This document shows positions 1-10,509 of a stretch of 64,000 nucleotides of DNA, piece by piece (the first letter of the stretch is position 1; every line of letters begins with the position of its first letter). The notes under the pieces were generated by a model. The model worked only from the letters and a program-made list of their open reading frames with translations, was not told the origin of the DNA and made no database searches. The DNA is from Heterohyrax brucei (Eukaryota; Chordata; Mammalia; Hyracoidea; Procaviidae), in the NCBI GenBank assembly GCA_028571685.1, contig CM053141.1, positions 56,914,333 to 56,978,332 of the forward strand, in the 5' to 3' direction. Position numbers and translations under genes: made by a program.

Positions 1-1
1 A

Positions 2-808
2 GGGCCAGCCCCTGGCCCCACCCTTGGGACAGAACCTAGGGGCAGTCAGGTTCGTCCCCCAGAAACAGACACAAAGACAAGTATCAGCTCCCTCTGCCAT
101 GCCACCCCTGGAAGCACAGGATTGGACCTGTGTTCCGCCACTGATACAATATTAGTGCCCGATCAGGGTGTTCAACTCATCCCTACAGGGGTTTATGGGC
201 CACTGCCTCCGGGAATGTTTGGTTTAATCTTAGGGCGTGGCAGTTCCTCATTGGCCAGCCTTCATGTCATCCCTGGGGTCATTGATAATGACTACACAGG
301 ACAAATTATTCTTTTGGCCTCGGCTCCGTTGGGGCCCCTGTCTGTTCCAAAAGGAAAGAGAATAGCACAACTTATATTACTTCCCTTAGATTCCACACCC
401 ACCAAACACATACAGTCCATTAGGTTGAATTCTGCCTTTCGGTCTTCCGACACCTATTGGGTGCAACCAGTAACCCCTGATAGGCCAAGACTCACCCTCC
501 AATTAGATGGTAAGGCCTTTGAAGGGATAGTGGATACAGGGGCAGATGCCACAGTAATTTCAGCTAAATATTGGCCTTCCAACTGGCCCTGTGAGGCCTC
601 AATAACTCATCTTGAAGGCATTGGCCAGTCTGTCAACCCTAAACAAAGCTCAAAAATTCTTACTTGGAAGGACTCTGAGGGTAACTCAGGACAGATTCAA
701 CCTTACATTGTTCCGGGTTTACCTGTTAATCTATGGGGTCGTGATGTCTTATCCCAGCTGGGGGTCATCATGTGTAGCCCAAATGAGATAATTACCCTGT
801 TGAAATGA
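2..808 (+). CDS. pro: Endogenous betaretrovirus-like pro: dUTPase-protease, 5' partial
   Basis: The frame is open from the window edge to the TGA at 806-808 with no internal stop. Numbering from the Leu codon at 122, dUTPase motif 1 is GLDLCSA, motif 2 GRGSSSL (38-44), motif 3 GVIDNDYTG (52-60, catalytic Asp55), motif 4 GKRIAQL (78-84). The glycine-rich motif 5 is degenerate (AFRSSD, 105-110). An aspartic protease follows: active site VDTGAD (137-142, nt 530-547), flap GIGQS, and C-terminal LWGRDVLSQLGV. The order dUTPase then protease is typical of type B/D retroviral pro. In a virus it would be made by gag-pro frameshifting, hydrolyse dUTP and cleave Gag-Pol. No gag or pol is visible; the frame runs off the left edge and the reading is lost just before the oppositely oriented LTR. 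The long open frame suggests a fairly young insertion. Confidence 0.93.
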   Translation, partial: GPAPGPTLGTEPRGSQVRPPETDTKTSISSLCHATPGSTGLDLCSATDTILVPDQGVQLIPTGVYGPLPPGMFGLILGRGSSSLASLHVIPGVIDNDYTGQIILLASAPLGPLSVPKGKRIAQLILLPLDSTPTKHIQSIRLNSAFRSSDTYWVQPVTPDRPRLTLQLDGKAFEGIVDTGADATVISAKYWPSNWPCEASITHLEGIGQSVNPKQSSKILTWKDSEGNSGQIQPYIVPGLPVNLWGRDVLSQLGVIMCSPNEIITLLK

Positions 809-844
809 GGAAGGGCCCAGTAAAAATTGGAGGTATTAAAGAAA

Positions 845-862
845 GCCCCACGTTGGGCGCCA
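845..862 (-). other. tRNA-Lys-type retroviral primer-binding site, minus orientation
   Basis: Read on the minus strand this is TGGCGCCCAACGTGGGGC, the 18-nt lysine-tRNA PBS used by MMTV/ERV-K-like retroviruses. It lies 4 nt inside the LTR end, as expected for a 5' LTR whose provirus would run leftward, yet the pro gene next to it runs rightward. Confidence 0.88.
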
Positions 863-866
863 TTTT

Positions 867-1219
867 TGCCCTGACCCGCGGGGCGAATCAACGGAGGGAC
901 GAGGGAGAGCCTGTGAAAATGAAAGTGGAGCAAGAGATGCGAAGAAATGGAGGCAAGACAAAATTCTGATCAAGCCTCGAGATTTTATCGTAGCAGAGTA
1001 ATATATATAGAAGTTGGGGAGGGGAAGGTCTTAGGACTGGAAGATAGCTGGTATGAGACAGTTGGCGTTCTATGATTGGGCAGACAGTATGCCTGTACAG
1101 TTGACGTTAGGCAGTGATGCTGGGCAGTGACGCTGGGTAATCTTCGTGCACGCGCGTTTTCAGGGGCTTTCCAGACTTCCTGCTTTTTGGGGTCTGAAGT
1201 TTTTTCATGGCCCCCAACA
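867..1219 (-). mobile_element. ERV class II LTR (about 353 bp), minus orientation
   Basis: On the minus strand the block starts TGTTGGGGGCC and ends GGGCA just before the PBS, giving TG...CA ends. A TATATAT stretch sits near 1001-1008 and a weak polyA-like GATAAAAT near 982-989. The PBS makes this a 5' LTR of a minus-strand provirus. No second LTR is in the window. Confidence 0.78.
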
Positions 1220-1240
1220 CTTTTTAGAGAAAAAAAAAAT

Positions 1241-1380
1241 ACTGTTGAATTGATTCTGACTCATAGAGACCCTATAGGACAGAGTAGAACCATGTTATAA
1301 GGTTTTTAAGGAGCACCTGGTGGATCTGAACTGCTAGACTTTTAGTTAGAAGCTGAGTCATAACCACTGAGGTACTCTGA
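1241..1380 (-). mobile_element. AfroSINE, minus
   Basis: Reverse complement of the SINE: tail match (GATTCTGACTCATAG), middle (GGACAGAGTAGAAC), and tRNA-like head (GAGTCATAACCACTGAGG). About 21 bp to the right of the LTR end. Confidence 0.88.
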
Positions 1381-1381
1381 T

Positions 1382-1878
1382 TAGGAATAGTTTTTTAAAA
1401 CATTACCCATCCTATGGAGCTCACTAAGTTGAGTCTCACTGGCAACACAAGATAAAAAGGGGTGTACCCTGAGAGTTCCACTAATAGACCTCAGTTGATG
1501 ATCCAGCGGTTTCGGGGTTCCCCTGGGAGCACGGCCCCTGGCCCTGATGCGGCCCTTGTACATAAATCATAATGAAGGTCCACTCTTCGGACACTTATGG
1601 ATTGGACTTGACAATGCAGAGTGACTATATATTGGATGCACTTTATGGTTCTGTACATCTATAGGATATCATCCTGCTGACCTCTGGCTGGAGGAAGGAG
1701 AGTGGGTGGAGAGGAGGGGAAAGGAGTCTGCTGGGAGGATGAGACACGTATGGAGCAGACAGGAATAGTGTGCTGTCAGCGGGCAGGGAGAGCAGTGGAA
1801 GCTGCATATAGGTGGGCATGTAAATTTATACGGGAATGTACTTTTTCACTCAGTCATAATAAAAAAAAAGAAAAAAAT
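1382..1878 (+). mobile_element. L1 3' UTR fragment, plus
   Basis: It contains the GTGTGCTGTCA...GGGAGAGCAG block and ends in an A-rich tail. The same 3' UTR block recurs at 22.86-22.99 kb. ORF2 is missing, so it is strongly 5' truncated. Confidence 0.65.
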
Positions 1879-2582
1879 TGCCCATCTTATTCAGAAAACA
1901 AGTATTTTAGAGTACTTGATCTCAGTACATTTTTTCAGGAAACTAAAAATTACTAATTGGATTTACCTTAAGAAACTATACATTCTATTATAAATAAAAC
2001 TATAAGCTAATTTTGCAAGTTTAAAGCAGCCGGGATATGAAAATCACTTTATAACCATTAGTATCTGAATTTAGTGTTCAAAGCATCTTTTTCTTCTTAT
2101 TGGTACTGATAAACATATTCAGTGGTCTTTGAGTCTAAAAAACTGGTTGTGTTGATACAGACAATTTGGTGGAGAATGTCCCCAAAGGTGTGCTTATTGT
2201 GATCATAAGCCATATTTGTTGTTACTAATATAATAATAATGTAATCGTCAGTCCCATGTTTGCACAAGACTTTTATACCCATTATCTCAGAATTTTAGCA
2301 CTGGAGTCTAAAAAGACTGTCTACGCCTCTGTATGCTGCAGAATGACTCCCTAATTTAAAAACGATGTCAAATCATCTTTGATTTGGGTAGATAGACCTC
2401 TAGGACTCACTCAGCATTGAGGTGGGGGTGTTCTTACTCCTTTCTGAGTATTCACCTGCCCTTCATTTCCAGTCTAACTGCCACTTCCTTGCCCTCCCTG
2501 GAGGACATGACATCCTCCCTCATGAAGGGGGCCCCTTGTTTTCCCTCTTGGCCTTTAAGGGAGTTTGTCTTGAAAGTAACTG
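1879..2582. other. Unassigned AT-rich sequence
   Basis: No coding signal, RNA gene or recognisable repeat seen. Confidence 0.5.
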
Positions 2583-3213
2583 TGTCTTACTTAACTAGTG
2601 CTGCTGTAGCACCAATACCACCAGCGGGTTGCCTTCAAGAACAGAAATTTATTCTCTCATAGATTCGGAGGTTTAAAGTCGAAATCATGGTCTTGGCTGA
2701 GTGGCTTCCTGCCTTGCTGGTAGACTTGATGTACCTTGGCTTGTAGATGACCCTCACACGGAGCCCATCCTTCTTTTCTGTGTGCATGTGTGTGCACGTG
2801 CACGTGCACTGGCTCCAAGGGAAGGCTTTCCTTCTCTACTGTCTTTGAAGGAAGGTCTTTGTGATGCATCGGTCTTCCTTTGGTCTGGTGTAATCTCAGC
2901 ACAAAACGTCAAGTCCAAAGGACATACTCTGCTCCTGAGTTTCTTAGTAGTATGACATTCCCTTGTCTTCCTGCTTGCCTCTCCCTTTTAAATCTCCAAA
3001 GAGATTGGCTTAAGACACTATCCAGCATTGTAGAACTTGTCAATATAACTGCCGCTAATAGTTCATCTGATTAAGTCATAGTGATACAATTTACAACATA
3101 TAGGAAAATCCCATCAAATAACAAAATAGTGAACAATCATAGAATACTGGGAACCGTAGTCCAGTGAAATTGCTACACATATTTTTGGGAGAGACATAAT
3201 TCAAACCGTGATA
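2583..3213 (-). mobile_element. Solo LTR, ERVL/MaLR-type, minus
   Basis: The minus-strand reading begins near a degraded TGTCACGGTTTGAATTATGTC and ends in CAGCAGCACTAGTTAAGTAAGACA-like sequence, the same ends as the LTRs at 17.0, 23.3, 36.4, 38.9, 58.4 and 62.5 kb. No internal ERV genes are present, so it is a solo LTR. No clean 5-bp target duplication. It carries an unusual GTGCAC palindrome at 2792-2809. Confidence 0.68.
2778..2810. repeat. Alternating purine-pyrimidine tract with palindromic E-boxes
   Basis: About 32 nt of uninterrupted TG/CA/CG alternation, a Z-DNA-prone composition. Positions 2792-2809 form a perfect 18-nt palindrome containing CACGTG twice. Confidence 0.85.
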
Positions 3214-3373
3214 CTCGGGTATGCCCTAATTAACATAACAAAGCTTTATTTCTGAACAGATCATATTTATAGATTTAGGAGTCATCATTTCAATGTACGT
3301 TTTAAGAGTTCATGATTCAATCTGTAACAGCCAGCCTTTCTTTCAAAAAGGAGGGAGAATATAAGGAAATAAA

Positions 3374-3498
3374 TAGCTGTTGCCACTGAGTCTGTTCTGA
3401 CTCGTAGCGGTAGAACTGTCCCATAGGGTTTCCGAGGAGTGGTTGGTGGATTTGAACTGTCATGTTAGTTTGCAGCTGGCTCTTAATCACTGTGATGT
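3374..3498 (-). mobile_element. AfroSINE, minus, 5' and middle degraded
   Basis: Tail block TGCCACTGAGTCTGTTCTGA, middle CCCATAGGGTTTCC and head CTCTTAATCACTGTGA are seen; an internal stretch is shortened. Confidence 0.82.
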
Positions 3499-4102
3499 CA
3501 AGGGATAAATACAGACAAAGCAGTACAAAAGCCTCAAGTTTCTAAAGTAACTGCTTCAGCTCCTGGGCCCACACATAAATCGCAGCCACTGATATCCTCC
3601 AGGATTTGAGAAATGACACCACTTTCCCAGGCACTTTTCTGAGTATTCTCTTTTCTTACTTGTTGCATTTTTTAAAAAATATTTATTTTAATTTATTGAA
3701 GTGGCCTTGTCATGTTGTTTCCCAGCAGATCATCTAGTGCATCATCTATTTCAGGAATGGAAAATAACTGTTACCAATTGATCCGAGCAGGCTTATGCAG
3801 CCGCTGCTGTGCCGTGCAATCCAGATACGCTTTCAGGGTGAGCCACTCATGTTCCCAGCCATCGGAAAGTGCTCAGTTGAGTCCTTCTGGGAATTGCTCT
3901 CAGCCAGAGATAGCTATCTTGCTGAAGGTCATGTCCCCTTTCCAGGGGTGGTGTGTAGGGGGTGGGCAACCAGAATCAATGACTGTTTCCATAGCAGTGC
4001 ATGAGGGTACAAAGGCCCTTTCTCTCGACAGGGGCAACCTCAGTTCCAAGGCTTGTGGGATCCACTGAGGCCTCTGTTGAAGCTTCATTGCCCCTCAGCT
4101 TC
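3499..4102. other. Unassigned sequence
   Basis: Short open frames only, with no family resemblance or codon-like conservation visible. Confidence 0.5.
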
Positions 4103-4222
4103 TCCCCTGCCCACTGTGGTCTCCCTTACTCCTCCCCTGCCCAGTGTGATCTCCCTTACTCCTCCCCTGCCCACTGTGACCTCCCTTACTCCTCCCCTGC
4201 CCACTGTGACCTCCCTTATTCC
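4103..4222. repeat. 30-bp minisatellite, four copies
   Basis: Units start at 4103, 4133, 4163 and 4193, each reading TCCCCTGCCCACTGTGACC followed by TCCCTTACTCC, with only one or two differences between copies. The 30-bp length keeps any frame open across the array, which explains overlapping open frames here. Confidence 0.93.
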
Positions 4223-4933
4223 TCCGTCCTTATACTTCAGCAGGCCTCCACATGCAGACCTCAGTGTGTGTTTCCCAGGGTACTGATTTATGGCAGACAG
4301 GACTGATTTCCTGGGCACTCGACCTGTGCAGTTGTGCAGGGCCTCACACTTGAAAGGGTGTCGTTACTTGGTTTAATGTTCTACTATTTTCGTCTTGAAA
4401 TTCTTCACGGTTATTTGGACAAAGGGCTCCAAGCTTTCAGTTTCCACCGGGCTCCACAAATCATGCAGCTGGATGGTCCCAATGATGGTACACGTGGGAA
4501 ACCTACGCAGACTGTCGTGTTGAGAGGGAACTTGAGGTTTCCCTTGGCTCAGCAGGAATCTAGGCTATGATTGATCACTAGCTATGCAATCACGGAGGTG
4601 AAAAGAGATGAAGGGCATTGTAACTTGAAATGCTTTCCATCTCTACAGAGACAACTGCTAGCTCAGGGGAGAGGATTACCTGGGTATTTCAGTTCTCTTG
4701 GACTTCTCTCACATTTATCTTTTTTGATCTAAGAGATGTCCAGTTTTAGTCCCTCTAAAGTTTCTGGAGCTTTCTGTGAAGGTTCCATCAGGTACATGCT
4801 CCCTCTCTATCCTTGCAGGCACACTCACACATGGGTCTGAAACGGGACTTGGGTCTCTGAATTTTATTCATTTTATGTTCTCACTTTCACAGTTTAACAG
4901 TTTAATGTCTTGTATTAAATAAATGGGTATGTA
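4223..4933. other. Unassigned sequence
   Basis: No gene or clear repeat seen. Confidence 0.45.
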
Positions 4934-5347
4934 AAATTTTGATGAAGTCTTTTTTTTTTTTTTTTTTTAGTTTTATTGTGCTTTAGGTGAAAGTTTCTCA
5001 TTCAAAAATTTATACACAAATTTTTCAGTAACTTTGGTTATAGTCCCTACAATGTGTCAGCACTCTCCATTTTCCCTTTATGTCCTGGGTTCCTCTTGTC
5101 CATTCCTCCAGCTTTCTTGTCCCTTCTTCCATATCATCTTTGCTTTCGGCAAATACGTGATTAAACTAAGAAGCAGATTCCTCACATGTGTTGTTGTTTG
5201 TTTTATAGAGCTGTCTCATGTTTGGCTGAAAGGTGAACTTTGGGAAGGTCTTCAATTCTGAGTTATCAGGTTGTCTGGGGGCCACAGTCCTGGCAGGTCC
5301 TCCAGTGTCTGTCAGACCAGGAAGTCTGGTCTCTTTGTCTCTGTCTT

Positions 5348-5364
5348 TTGTGTGTGTGTGTGTG
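5348..5364. repeat. (TG)n microsatellite
   Basis: Uninterrupted TG dinucleotides inside the L1 3' UTR. Confidence 0.9.
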
Positions 5365-5781
5365 AACTTAAATTTTGTTTTACATTTTTGTCCTGCTCTA
5401 TCCAGGACCCTGTGCTGTGATTCCTGCCGCTGCCATCACGGTGGTAGCGAGGCACCAGTCGAGCTCTTCTGAGCTCAGGCCGGTGGAGGCTATGGTACAT
5501 GTGTGTATTAGACCTTTGGACTAATACTTTCTCTGTCTTTTGTTTTCTTTATTCTCCTTCACTCCAGATAGGATGGAAACAATACATGTATATACAAATG
5601 ACTGCTCACAAGTTTTTAAGATCCCAGATATTACTCATTAAAATAGAATGTGGAACATTTTCTTTGGGAATTATGTTATGCCAGTTGATTTAGATGTCCC
5701 CCAGTAGTGTGGTCCCCAGCCCTCAGCCCTAGTAACCCAGACCTTTAATATGTTTGGATGTGTCTAGGAAGCTTCTAGAGC

Positions 5782-5935
5782 TGTAGTGGAGCACTGGTTA
5801 AGAGCGTGGCTGCTAGTCAAGAGCTTGACTGTTCAAATCCTCCAATGATCCTGTGGAAATCTTATGGAGCCATTCTACTCTGTCTTATGGGGTCACTATG
5901 AGTTGGAAGCAATGGCAAGTGACAACAATAATGTG
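5782..5935 (+). mobile_element. AfroSINE, plus
   Basis: Head GGAGCACTGGTTAAGAGCG, middle CCATTCTACTCTGTC and tail CACTATGAGTTGGAAGCAATGG are recognisable. Confidence 0.85.
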
Positions 5936-6379
5936 AAGCTCTTATGAATTCATCTCGGTCAATTTGTGCTAACTTCCCCTGTATTGTGTGTTGTCTTTCT
6001 CTTCACCAAGGTTAGCACTTGTCTACTGTCTAGTTAGTTATGACCTCCCTCCTGTAACCATCAAAGACTTTTTTCTCTATGTTCACCTTTTCCTGGGGTT
6101 TTATAACAGTGGTCTTAAGCAGTATTTGTCCTTCTGTGAATGACTTATTTTATTCAGCATAATGCCCTCCTTATTCATCTATGTAGTTAGATGTTTTGTG
6201 GTTTCATCATTTTGTTCTTTATCATTATATAGCATTCTGTTGTATGTACGTACCGTAGTTTATCCACTTATTTGGGGACTTAATCTGTTTTAATCTTTTT
6301 GCTATTGTGTATAACGCTGCAGTGAATATGGGTATGCATGTGTCTGTTTGTATGATGGTTCTTATTTTTTTAGGATCTG

Positions 6380-6480
6380 TTCCAGCAATGCTCTTTGGAA
6401 ATCCAATGAGGCAGTTCTTCTTTGTCCATAGGGTTGATATGAGTCAGAATTGACTTGACAGCAATGGGCTTTCAATGGGT
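6380..6480 (+). mobile_element. AfroSINE 3' portion, plus
   Basis: Only the middle and tail are present (CTCTTTGGAAATCCAATGAGG ... ATGAGTCAGAATTGACTTGA); the tRNA-like head is missing. Confidence 0.75.
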
Positions 6481-6712
6481 AACAGCAGTGCGTAAGAGTT
6501 TCGATCTCTGGACAACCTTTTTGCCATGTGTTATTTTCTGTTTTGTTTTGTTTTAGTTAATGCCAGTATTGTCAAGATGAGATGGTATCTCATTGTAATT
6601 TTAATTTGTATTTATCTAAGGACTAGTGATCTTGGGCAGTTCCTCAGGTGTCTGTTAGCAGCTTGAATGTCTTCTTTGGTGAACTGTCGGTCCAAATTCT
6701 TTACCCATTCTT

Positions 6713-7402
6713 TTTATATTATACTTTAAGTGAAAGTTTACAATTCAAGTCAGTTTCTTACATAAAAACTTATACACACATTGTTGTGTGACCCTAGTTG
6801 CTCTCCCTACAATATGACAGCACACTCCTCCTCTCCACCCTGTGTTTCCCGTGTCAGTTTAACCAGATCTTATCCACTTCTGCCTTTCATCTTACCTCCG
6901 GACAGGAGCTGTCTTTTTAGTCTTACATATCTACTTGAACCAAGAAGAACACTCATCACCAGTTCATTTTATGTCTTCTAGTTCAGCCCAGTCTTATCTA
7001 CAGAGTTGGCTTCAGGAACAGTTCTAGTTCTGGGCTAATGGAGAGTTTGGGGGCCATGTCTTCTAGGGTTTCTCCAGTCTCAGTCAGACCATCAAGACTA
7101 GTTTTTTAACTAGAATTTGAGTTCTGCCCCCGACTTTTCTCTTACCCTATAAGGGACTTTCTGTTGTATTCCCTATCAGAGTGGTCATTGATAGTAGCCA
7201 GGCACTATCTAGTTCTTTTGGTCTCAGGCTGATGGACTATCTGGCTTATGTGGCCCTCTCTGTCTCTTGGACTCATATTTTCTTATGTCTTTGGTATTCC
7301 TCATTCTTCTTTGCTTCAGGTGGGTTAAGACCAACTGATGCATCTTAGAAGGCTGCATGATAGCTTTTAAGACCCTAGATGCCATTTGCCATTTACTCAT
7401 TT
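6713..7402 (-). mobile_element. Second L1 3' UTR (minus) nested in an older L1
   Basis: A fresh L1 3' end (TATACTTTAAGTGAAAGTTTACAA) starts in the middle of ORF2 of the outer element. After about 690 bp the outer ORF2 resumes (TCATTGGAATATTTGTC). Flanks TTTACCCATTCTTTT and TTTACTCATTTTTTC fit an imperfect target-site duplication. Confidence 0.72.
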
Positions 7403-7529
7403 TTTCATTGGAATATTTGTCTTTTTGTTGTTGGGATGCTGAAGTATTCTATAGATTTTACAGATTAGATGCTTGTCAGATATGTCATAGCCAAAACTTA
7501 TTTCCTAGTCTGTAGATTTTATGAAGTCT

Positions 7530-8158
7530 TCATAATATGGCCAGTTTGGCTCAGGAAAATTTTGGAATGGGAAATAAATCAAGTAATTAAACTACCAGTG
7601 AAAAAGAAAGTGGCTATGTAAATGACAGAACTACAGCTTTATCTCTTCCCCCATTCTCTCTGCTCTGTTTCTTACCCCAAGCTGACCTCCTGTCTGAACC
7701 ATAATTCACACTTTAAGGGTTGCATCTAAAATGGAAAAGGAAAAAAAACAAAACAGAAAGAAAACCTGCTTAATATTACTAAGTAGACTGTCCATTAAAT
7801 AGACATTTCACGTAGTTTTAAATAGATTAAAATAATGGCTAACTATATATAACACTTGGGAGAATACCTGGCAGATAAGTAAGCACTTTATGAATATTAG
7901 CTAATTTAATCCTAGCAACATGTTGAAACAAATAAAAGTTTAACAACCTGCCTGGTGTTATTTTACAAATTAAGTGATTGGATTCGGATTTGAAACCAGG
8001 CAGACTTGTTCTTAAGTGGTATGCTAACTGTATATATCTTCTGTGGAAATGGTCAAGTATTTCACCAAATGCCTGTTAAATACAGAATTTAAGAGAGAGT
8101 AATGAGAGAAACTGCCAATATACAAGCTGCCGGAACTGTTCACTTGCTAATAGATTGC
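7530..8158. other. Single-copy sequence with one MIR
   Basis: Apart from the MIR at about 7868-8015, no gene or repeat is recognised. Confidence 0.5.
7868..8015 (-). mobile_element. MIR, minus, degraded
   Basis: Resembles reversed MIR: AAGCACTTTATGAATATTAGCTAATTTAATCCTAGCAAC then an ACAAATTAAGTGATT ... GGATTTGAAACCAGGCAG segment. Confidence 0.6.
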
Positions 8159-8170
8159 AATGAAGTTCAG
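8159..8170. repeat. Left copy of 12-bp direct repeat (L1 target-site duplication)
   Basis: AATGAAGTTCAG here is repeated exactly at 16322-16333, immediately outside the L1 composite. Confidence 0.75.
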
Positions 8171-9141
8171 AGGCGGGGCCAAATGGCAGAGTAGTCAGAC
8201 GCTTCCTCCGACCCCTCTAAAACAAATACCCAAAAGAGCAAATGAATTTATAACATGTAACAACCCTGAAGCCCAGAACTTCAACAGGAAAGCTGAGAAA
8301 TTGGACTAAACAGTGGGGAAGGGAGAATCGGATTTGCCAGATTTGAGCTGCCAGAAATGGCTGCAGCCAGCATGGTGAGCTGAGCATGGTGGCTGGAGAA
8401 CATCCTCCCCAGCAAGAAAAACTGACCACAGAATTCACCCACACCTCTAAAAGCAGTGAGGAACAACATGAGATTGTCAAAGCTATCTCTTTGCCTGTAA
8501 CCTACCTGGTGAGCAGGACTAACTCTTTCAGAATATGCTTTTCCATCTTCTACTGGTATTTCCCTCCGTTCTCTGTGCTGCACCATCTTCTGGAGTCTGA
8601 TGCCATTAACTAAAGTGGAACCAGGACTGTTTAAGCCCTTTTTGAGCCATTCTCTGAGACTCAGAAGGGAACAATTTAACCATTAAGAGGAAGATAGGGA
8701 AAAAAAGTACCCTGACTCCCCTTAGCTGGAAATTCAGGACAGAAACTCTTCCTTTACCTAGATTCAGACATACAGGGACATACCATCCTTACAGACACTT
8801 AAAGATGACTGTTATCCCACTGCCTTTCTTAATGGCTGTAGCCAGATACCTGTGCTTACAACAATTGCTCCTACCATCTAAGATAGTAGGTGAGTACCTG
8901 AACCACACACTTGGTGACTGACTGCCTGGACACCAGAACTGAATCTGTACAAGAAAAGTAAATGGACTCTTGAGCTTACATGTCTAGTAACACCTCTAAC
9001 CACCTGGTGACAGGATGTTAGAGTTTCAAAGTCACCAATAACCAAACTAGGACACACAACCAACCTACTTTTATGTTTCCAAGCAAAACAAGAAGCTAGA
9101 ACACATTAAGTAAATGTAAAACAAAATAATTAAACAACTTA

Positions 9142-10060
9142 ATGATGGCTTGGAGACAACAGTCCATATCAGATCACTTAAAGAGGCAGACTATGATGGC
9201 TTCAGAAAGCTCCCAAAACAAACATACAAATTTTCCAGAGGACGAGAACTTACTGAAATTATTAGTGGTAGCATACAAAAGTTTAATATCTAGAGCTCTT
9301 CAAGAGATCAGGAAGGAGACGAGGCAGAATGCAACAGAGTGTAATTGCAAATTGAAGAGGCTGCAAGAAAGCATACAGTGTTAAGAATTAGAAATTCAGA
9401 ATATTAATACAGAATTACAGAATTAGACAACTTAATAGAAAGCCAAAGGAGCATAACTGAGGCAATGGAAGTCTGAATTAGTGAGACTGAAAATAAGGCA
9501 AGTAACATCGATATATTTGAGAAAAAATTAGATCAAAGAATCAAGAAACACTAAGAATTATGTGGGACTTTCTCAAAGGGAATAATCTATGAATGACTGG
9601 AGTACCAGAAGAGGGGCAATAACAGAAAATACAGAGAGCATTGTTGATGATTTCTTGACAGAAAACTTCCCTGATATCAGGAAAGGTGATACCTATCCAA
9701 GATGCTCATCTAAATCCACACAAAGTAGATCCCCAAAGAAAGACATCAAGCCACATTATAACCAAACTTGCCAAAACTGAAGATAAAAAGACAATTTTTA
9801 AAAGTGGCTAGGGGTAAACAAAAAATAATTTACAAAGGGAAATCAATAAGAGTAAGCTTGGACTATGCAGGAGAAACCACACAGGCAAGTAGGCAATGGG
9901 AAGACATATACAAAAGCTTGAAGAAAAATAATTGTCAACCAAGAATCATATATCCAGTAAAACTGGCCCTCAGATATGATGACAAAATTAGATAAACAGA
10001 AATTTAGGGAATTTACAGAAATCAAACCAAAATTACAGAAAATACTAAAGTGAGTGCTTT
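9142..10060 (+). pseudogene. L1 ORF1p remnant (RNA-binding chaperone), frameshifted
   Basis: Three frame pieces together resemble L1 ORF1p. The N-terminal piece (9142-9384) includes MASESSQNK...FPEDENLLK, matching the ORF1 start on the minus strand near 51.2 kb (MASEGSQTK...FPDEETFMK). The second (from 9589) has TENTESIVDDFLTENFPDI, again shared with that copy. The third (9768-9995) ends in PRIIYPVKLALRYDDKIR, the typical C-terminal domain end. ORF1p coats L1 RNA as trimers; here stops and shifts make it nonfunctional. Confidence 0.85.
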
Positions 10061-10280
10061 GATTAGAAAATATCAGGTAACAACATAAGACTGGAACACA
10101 GAACAGAGGAACTGGATAGCCACTTAAACATGGGAAATCACAAAAATAAAAGAAATAGGGACACAGAGATGTCCTTATGTAAACATTATAACAAAAAAGG
10201 GCCTATAAAAATGTAGTTATAAGTCTTTCACACAGAAAGTCAAGGTAACATAAAGAAATTAAGAACTAGTTTAAATTTAA

Positions 10281-10301
10281 AAAGCCAAGCCAAGCCAAGT
10301 T
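10281..10301. repeat. Short GCCAA repeat tract
   Basis: AAGCCAAGCCAAGCCAAGTT, identical to 14041-14060. It looks like a SINE tail remnant or filler. Confidence 0.6.
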
Positions 10302-10509
10302 TAGAAAAATAATAGTAAATATTAAGGTAACCACAAAGGAAATTATCAGTTCTATGCATTAAAATAAAAAGCAAGAAAAATGTAAAGTATCAGCAAATAT
10401 AAGCCACCAACATTGAAAAACATGAAAACACAAAGAAAAAAGACTCAGCACAGAAAATTAAATGGAAAAAAGGAATTGTCTACAATATACACGCAAAAAG
10501 ACATAAAAA

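Larger units (their letters stand above)
4950..7516 (-). mobile_element. L1, minus, 5' truncated, with nested insertions
   Basis: Begins with a poly-T tract (reverse of the A tail) then TTTTATTGTGCTTTAGGTGAAAG, the end of the L1 3' UTR reversed. It continues through the 3' UTR into the C-terminal ORF2 part (reverse of the region before 'TTTGCTATTGTGTATAACGCTGCAGTGAATATGG'). Interrupted by SINE sequence at 5782-5935 and 6380-6480 and by a second L1 at about 6713-7402. Flanks TTTTGATGAAGTC (4937-4949) and TTTTATGAAGTC (7518-7529) look like a target-site duplication, though L1 itself has a similar sequence near the right end. Confidence 0.8.

Noticed and set aside
4001-4318. Repetitive open frames (PYSSPAHCDL and reverse)
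   Set aside because: Explained by the 30-bp minisatellite, whose length is a multiple of three.
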